Below, in pieces: positions 13,968 to 17,083 of a stretch of DNA of 17,083 bases. Below the pieces are notes generated by a model. The model was not told the origin of the DNA. It searched no databases and saw only the letters and a list, made by a program, of their open reading frames with translations. Within the stretch, counting starts at the first letter, position 1, and every line of letters begins with the position of its first letter. The position numbers and the translations under genes are program-made. The DNA lies in the NCBI GenBank assembly GCA_013041585.1, contig JABEVM010000128.1, positions 1 to 17,083 on the forward strand, in the 5' to 3' direction. Origin of the DNA: Chlamydiota bacterium (GTDB taxonomy: Bacteria > Chlamydiota > Chlamydiia > Chlamydiales > Rhabdochlamydiaceae).

Positions 13968-14768
13968 ATGAGAACGTTAGTTATGAAGTTTGGAGGAGCG
14001 TCCGTCTCTTCCCCTGAAAAGTTTTCTCAAATTGCAGATTTAATCCTTGATCGAACTTTAGTGTATCAAAATATTGTTGTAGTCGTCAGCGCAATGGGAG
14101 ATGCCACAGATAAACTTCTTTCTTTAGCTAAGCAAGTTCACGAAACACCCCCAAGAAGAGAACTCGACATGCTCCTTTCTGTAGGAGAGAGGATCAGTAT
14201 CGCACTTCTTGCCATGGCCCTAGATAAAAAAGGGAAGAAAGGCGTGAGCCTCACTGGAAGCCAATCAGGCATCATTACATGCAATCGCCACTCGGATGCG
14301 CGTATATTAGAGGTGAGGCCAAAACGAATTTTGGAAAATCTTTCTAATGGGCATATTGTGATCGTGGCCGGTTTTCAGGGGGTTAGTAGACAAGGGGAGA
14401 TTACTACCTTAGGAAGAGGCGGGTCCGATACGACAGCGGTAGCGCTCGGAGTTGCTCTGCAAGCTGAAAAAGTTGAATTTTTTAAAGATGTTCCCGGTAT
14501 TTATGAAAAAGATCCAAAAAAAGAGCCTAATGCTACGTTTTTTCCTGCTATATCTTATAAGGATGTTTTGCAGATTGTGCAAGAGGGCGCCAAAGTCCTT
14601 CATTCTAGATGTGTGATCCTTGCTGAAAAGAACAACTTGCCTCTTCATGTGCGTTCTTTTCAAGATAGAGATTTGAATGAAGGTACATTTATTGGAGAGT
14701 TCCCTAGAACTAACTATACATCCTTTCAGTATGAGAGCGAGGTAGAGGAAGTCTATGCTCCTTTATAA
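13968..14768 (+). CDS. lysC: Aspartokinase, catalytic domain only (no ACT domains)
   Basis: Phosphorylates aspartate, the first step toward diaminopimelate, lysine, threonine and methionine. All catalytic motifs are present: MKFGGASV near the N-terminus, VSAMGDATDKLL, LLSVGERISIALLAMAL, TTLGRGGSDTTAVALG, FFKDVPGIYEKDP and GAKVLHSRCVILAEKNNLPL. The protein is 266 aa from this start. Usual aspartokinases have 400-450 aa with two C-terminal ACT domains that bind lysine or threonine; here it ends right after the catalytic domain. The downstream frame is not ACT-like, so a frameshift is unlikely. Feedback inhibition is probably absent or supplied by another protein. ATG 13962 is also in frame; 13968 is preferred because TGGA then has a usable spacing. 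Its end overlaps the next gene by 14 bp. Confidence 0.92.
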   Translation: MRTLVMKFGGASVSSPEKFSQIADLILDRTLVYQNIVVVVSAMGDATDKLLSLAKQVHETPPRRELDMLLSVGERISIALLAMALDKKGKKGVSLTGSQSGIITCNRHSDARILEVRPKRILENLSNGHIVIVAGFQGVSRQGEITTLGRGGSDTTAVALGVALQAEKVEFFKDVPGIYEKDPKKEPNATFFPAISYKDVLQIVQEGAKVLHSRCVILAEKNNLPLHVRSFQDRDLNEGTFIGEFPRTNYTSFQYESEVEEVYAPL

Positions 14769-16695
14769 AAATTTTCCGAAGATTGAGACTGTTGTAGACA
14801 GTTTTGATAAAAGCTCTAGCACAGAATTGTATAGTTCGAGTGTACGCAATGCATTAAAGAGAATTTTGCCTGCGGATGTTTTTTATTCTGAATTTTTAGA
14901 AGATGAATTTTGTGAAGATTGGAAAAAAGAATTCGAGGAAATACTTCCGCTCGTTAAGTGGATTCATCAAGAGGGTTCTTTAAATATTTCCGTGTTTCTG
15001 CTTTGTCGTTACAGATTAAATGCAGGGAAATTTTTTTTAGATATTTTAAGTCGGTGGCTCTCTCCTGGAAAGAGAATCAACGTGGGCCTTTTTTTTGCTG
15101 CGGATTTTAAACTGCCAGACATTAGTAACCAAGTTTATACTGCAGCCGAAATCGTCATTTGCTCTGATCAGCTTCAGGACGTGGAATTAATTAAACAAAA
15201 CTTAAAAGTTCTTGAATCAGAGATTCGTTTAGGAGTTGTCTCTGGTTACCATGCTAGTCGTATATTAGAGATTAAAGGTTTGTCTGCGGATGAGAAAACC
15301 TCATTAATCCAAGATAGGATCACTGCTCTTGTACAGGCGCGCCCCCAAGATTTTGATTATGATATATTTAGCCAAATGCAGCAATTCCTTGTCATGTGTA
15401 GAGATGAGTTCAAGGTGGCTAGAGAATTTCAGCAGATGAGCCGCATCATCTATATCTTTTACTTGTTTCGAAAAATTTTACGGAAACAAGGAGAAGTTAG
15501 CCCGGACAAACGGCATTTAAGTTTAAAGCTTTTGCATTCGCGCCTTCATCTGCCCTTTGGGACGAAAAAAGTATTATCGATGTTTGTGGGTGTGAATTTA
15601 CTCAAAGAGAACGAAATTTTTGAGCAAAGGCATCTTTTAAAAGCCATTCAGAATCATTTTCCAACTGTGCGAGCAATAGAGGATTCTTTCTTTGTTAATG
15701 AAAATCGAGATGATCGAATACTTACGATTTATTTAGAGGTGGAAAAGGGCGATGGGGGTGATTTTAGCATAGATGAGATCAAAAATTTACGCAAGGTGCT
15801 CCCAAACGAACTTAAATCTCAGGTCGAACATCTTTTAAGGCCTGTTTTTATGCCCCGTAACGAAGAAGAGGTTATGCGTAATATTATAACCTTGAGTCAG
15901 CAACTCAAATATGTAAATGACATCCCGCAGGTCATCATTTCTTTTGATGAACAGACCGATGCTGATTTGTCCTTTACTGTGATTTTAGTCAGAATTCTTA
16001 AGCCAGAAAGTCTTTTGATCCAGAAATTGTTTCATGATGCTAAAACTGGGCTTAAATTTTTCCCCGATCGAATTAGAAAAGTTGGGATGCTTCGAAAGAG
16101 ATATCCTAAAGAAGCTACTGTATTTCGTGCTTGCCTTCCCAACATAGCTTTTTTACGAAGCGATCATACTGTAGACCTGTATAAAGCAAGGCAAGAAGTC
16201 ATTACTGAGCTCCAAAAGATTATCGGAGAGGTTAGGGATTTTAATGGTGGTATGATTTCTAAACAGATAGAGGTGTTTTTATCTTTAAAAAAATCACTTG
16301 GCGATATCGGCGAGAAAAATGAGTTTTTACTAGAAAATTTTTATCACTCAATTTTCCCAGTGGAAATGAGAAGTCTTATCGATTCCGAACCTTTAAAAGA
16401 GCTCTTTCTACTTTTTCTAGATCTTTCCCAAAAATCGGGAGGAGATAAGAAAAAATTTGAACTCCTCTCGAAGGAAGATGAAAAGCACGCTTTTGTTATG
16501 GTCTCTATGCAAGACTTTTCTTTAAAGCAGCCGATTTTTGACGCAGTCGAAAGTGTTCTTATATCTTCACCAGGTCTTGTATTCTTGCACTTGCAGATGT
16601 TTGAAGTGAGCTACATAGGATATATATATTTTTGTGATAATACCGAGAAAAGGCAGCTTTTTATTTCTGCGGTCCAACAAGCCCTTGACTTTTGA
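14755..16695 (+). CDS. Unrecognised large protein, 646 aa, overlapping lysC
   Basis: No family recognised. The start at 14755 overlaps the end of lysC by 14 bp and has a good ribosome site (GAGGAAG), indicating coupled translation. The product appears cytosolic, with no signal peptide or clear membrane helix. It alternates helical, charged regions (around 150-270) with strand-rich ones, such as RILTIYLEVEK (about 322-332) and the stretch IPQVIISFDEQTDADLSFTV, which recur like two alpha/beta domains. A C-terminal strand pattern (HAFVMVSMQDF, LVFLHLQMFEVSYIGYIYF) closes it. Cys residues are few and scattered and no nucleotide-binding loop was seen. Coupling to an ACT-less aspartokinase raises the possibility of a partner or regulator, but that is guesswork. 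It may be a conserved chlamydial hypothetical protein. Confidence 0.82.
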   Translation: MLLYKNFPKIETVVDSFDKSSSTELYSSSVRNALKRILPADVFYSEFLEDEFCEDWKKEFEEILPLVKWIHQEGSLNISVFLLCRYRLNAGKFFLDILSRWLSPGKRINVGLFFAADFKLPDISNQVYTAAEIVICSDQLQDVELIKQNLKVLESEIRLGVVSGYHASRILEIKGLSADEKTSLIQDRITALVQARPQDFDYDIFSQMQQFLVMCRDEFKVAREFQQMSRIIYIFYLFRKILRKQGEVSPDKRHLSLKLLHSRLHLPFGTKKVLSMFVGVNLLKENEIFEQRHLLKAIQNHFPTVRAIEDSFFVNENRDDRILTIYLEVEKGDGGDFSIDEIKNLRKVLPNELKSQVEHLLRPVFMPRNEEEVMRNIITLSQQLKYVNDIPQVIISFDEQTDADLSFTVILVRILKPESLLIQKLFHDAKTGLKFFPDRIRKVGMLRKRYPKEATVFRACLPNIAFLRSDHTVDLYKARQEVITELQKIIGEVRDFNGGMISKQIEVFLSLKKSLGDIGEKNEFLLENFYHSIFPVEMRSLIDSEPLKELFLLFLDLSQKSGGDKKKFELLSKEDEKHAFVMVSMQDFSLKQPIFDAVESVLISSPGLVFLHLQMFEVSYIGYIYFCDNTEKRQLFISAVQQALDF

Positions 16696-16713
16696 GAAAT
16701 GACACATTATCTT
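16685..16713 (+). promoter_or_regulatory. Candidate rpe promoter
   Basis: TTGACT (16685-16690; 5 of 6 consensus bases) and TATCTT (16708-16713; 4 of 6) are separated by exactly 17 bp. The -35 lies in the last codons of the 646-aa gene. A start near 16720 gives a leader of about 50 nt for rpe. This is the best sigma70-type match noticed in the window, but it is untested. Confidence 0.4.
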
Positions 16714-16770
16714 CTTAGAGAGGTTCTTTTTATTTTCTTCGTATATTGATTTAATTGAAAAGTGGTTTAT

Positions 16771-17083
16771 ATGACAAAAAAATGGCATGTAAGGGTCGAG
16801 CCTTCGATTTTATCGGGTGATTTTGGCTCATTAAGTACTGAGGCGAAGCGAGTTGAGGATGCGGGAGCTGATGCGATACATATCGATATTATGGACGGTC
16901 ATTTTGTGCCTAATCTCACTTTAGGACCAAGAACTGTAGCTGCGATCAATCGATCTACGAATTTATTTTTAGATGTCCATTTAATGATCTATAATCCTTT
17001 TGATTATATAGAAAAATTTATTGAAGCGGGAGCTGATCGAATTACTTTTCATGTAGAAGCAACTGAAAATGTGGAAGAAACGC
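16771..17083 (+). CDS. rpe: Ribulose-phosphate 3-epimerase, N-terminal part
   Basis: Interconverts ribulose 5-phosphate and xylulose 5-phosphate in the pentose phosphate pathway, as a metal-dependent TIM barrel. The visible 104 residues contain EPSILSGDFGSL (10-21), IHIDIMDGHFVPNLTLGP (36-53) with metal ligand His37 and catalytic Asp39, and LDVHLMI (67-73) with His70. AGADRITFHVEA (86-97) follows. The reading frame is intact to the window edge, where the gene is cut; the full enzyme is about 220 aa. The ribosome site before the ATG is weak (AGTGG). It is 75 bp after the 646-aa gene, with its own candidate promoter. Confidence 0.96.
   Translation, partial: MTKKWHVRVEPSILSGDFGSLSTEAKRVEDAGADAIHIDIMDGHFVPNLTLGPRTVAAINRSTNLFLDVHLMIYNPFDYIEKFIEAGADRITFHVEATENVEET

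Overview
The window looks like chromosomal DNA of a member of the Chlamydiota, most likely an environmental lineage rather than Chlamydia itself. The base composition is AT-rich. The translation-factor block ribF-truB-rbfA-infB-nusA-rpsA has the order I recall from Chlamydia trachomatis (about CT093-CT098). The IF-2 N-terminus (NLKLNIKNAQL) resembles the chlamydial one, and an orphan TrpR-type repressor is present. No genus can be named from the sequence alone. I saw no tRNA, rRNA, insertion sequence, prophage or CRISPR array.

Layout. (1) 1-4087, plus strand: trpR, an overlapping 34-codon ORF, an unrecognised 407-aa protein, a POT/PTR peptide transporter that overlaps it by 4 bp, and a carbon-nitrogen hydrolase. 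The promoter side carries a perfect 14-bp palindrome, and the trpR/407-aa gap holds a terminator-like hairpin and an inverted repeat. (2) 4078-12887, minus strand: rpsA, then after a highly structured gap nusA-infB-rbfA-truB-ribF, packed with gaps of 3-17 bp or overlaps, then a 50-aa membrane peptide and an FkbM-type methyltransferase. The methyltransferase runs tail-to-tail into the hydrolase with a 10-bp overlap. An unrecognised 258-aa helical protein lies upstream of rpsA on the same strand. (3) 13758-17083, plus strand: an aspartokinase without ACT domains overlaps an unrecognised 646-aa protein, followed by rpe (cut by the window edge) behind its own plausible promoter.

How the genes work together. 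The central block is a translation/ribosome-maturation operon: antitermination and elongation (NusA), initiation (IF-2), 30S maturation (RbfA), tRNA pseudouridine-55 (TruB) and ribosomal protein S1. The FAD synthetase gene sits in it for historical rather than functional reasons. The left cluster fits nutrient scavenging by an intracellular bacterium: peptide uptake and amide/nitrile hydrolysis, perhaps under tryptophan control. Aspartokinase starts the aspartate/diaminopimelate pathway and Rpe belongs to the pentose phosphate pathway.

Most worth a second look: the tandem hairpins with complementary loops between rpsA and nusA; the trpR-coupled small ORF and its hairpin; a POT transporter lacking the ExxER motif; a RibF that seems to lack a working riboflavin-kinase domain; the ACT-less aspartokinase coupled to a large unknown protein; and a small membrane ORF downstream of ribF.
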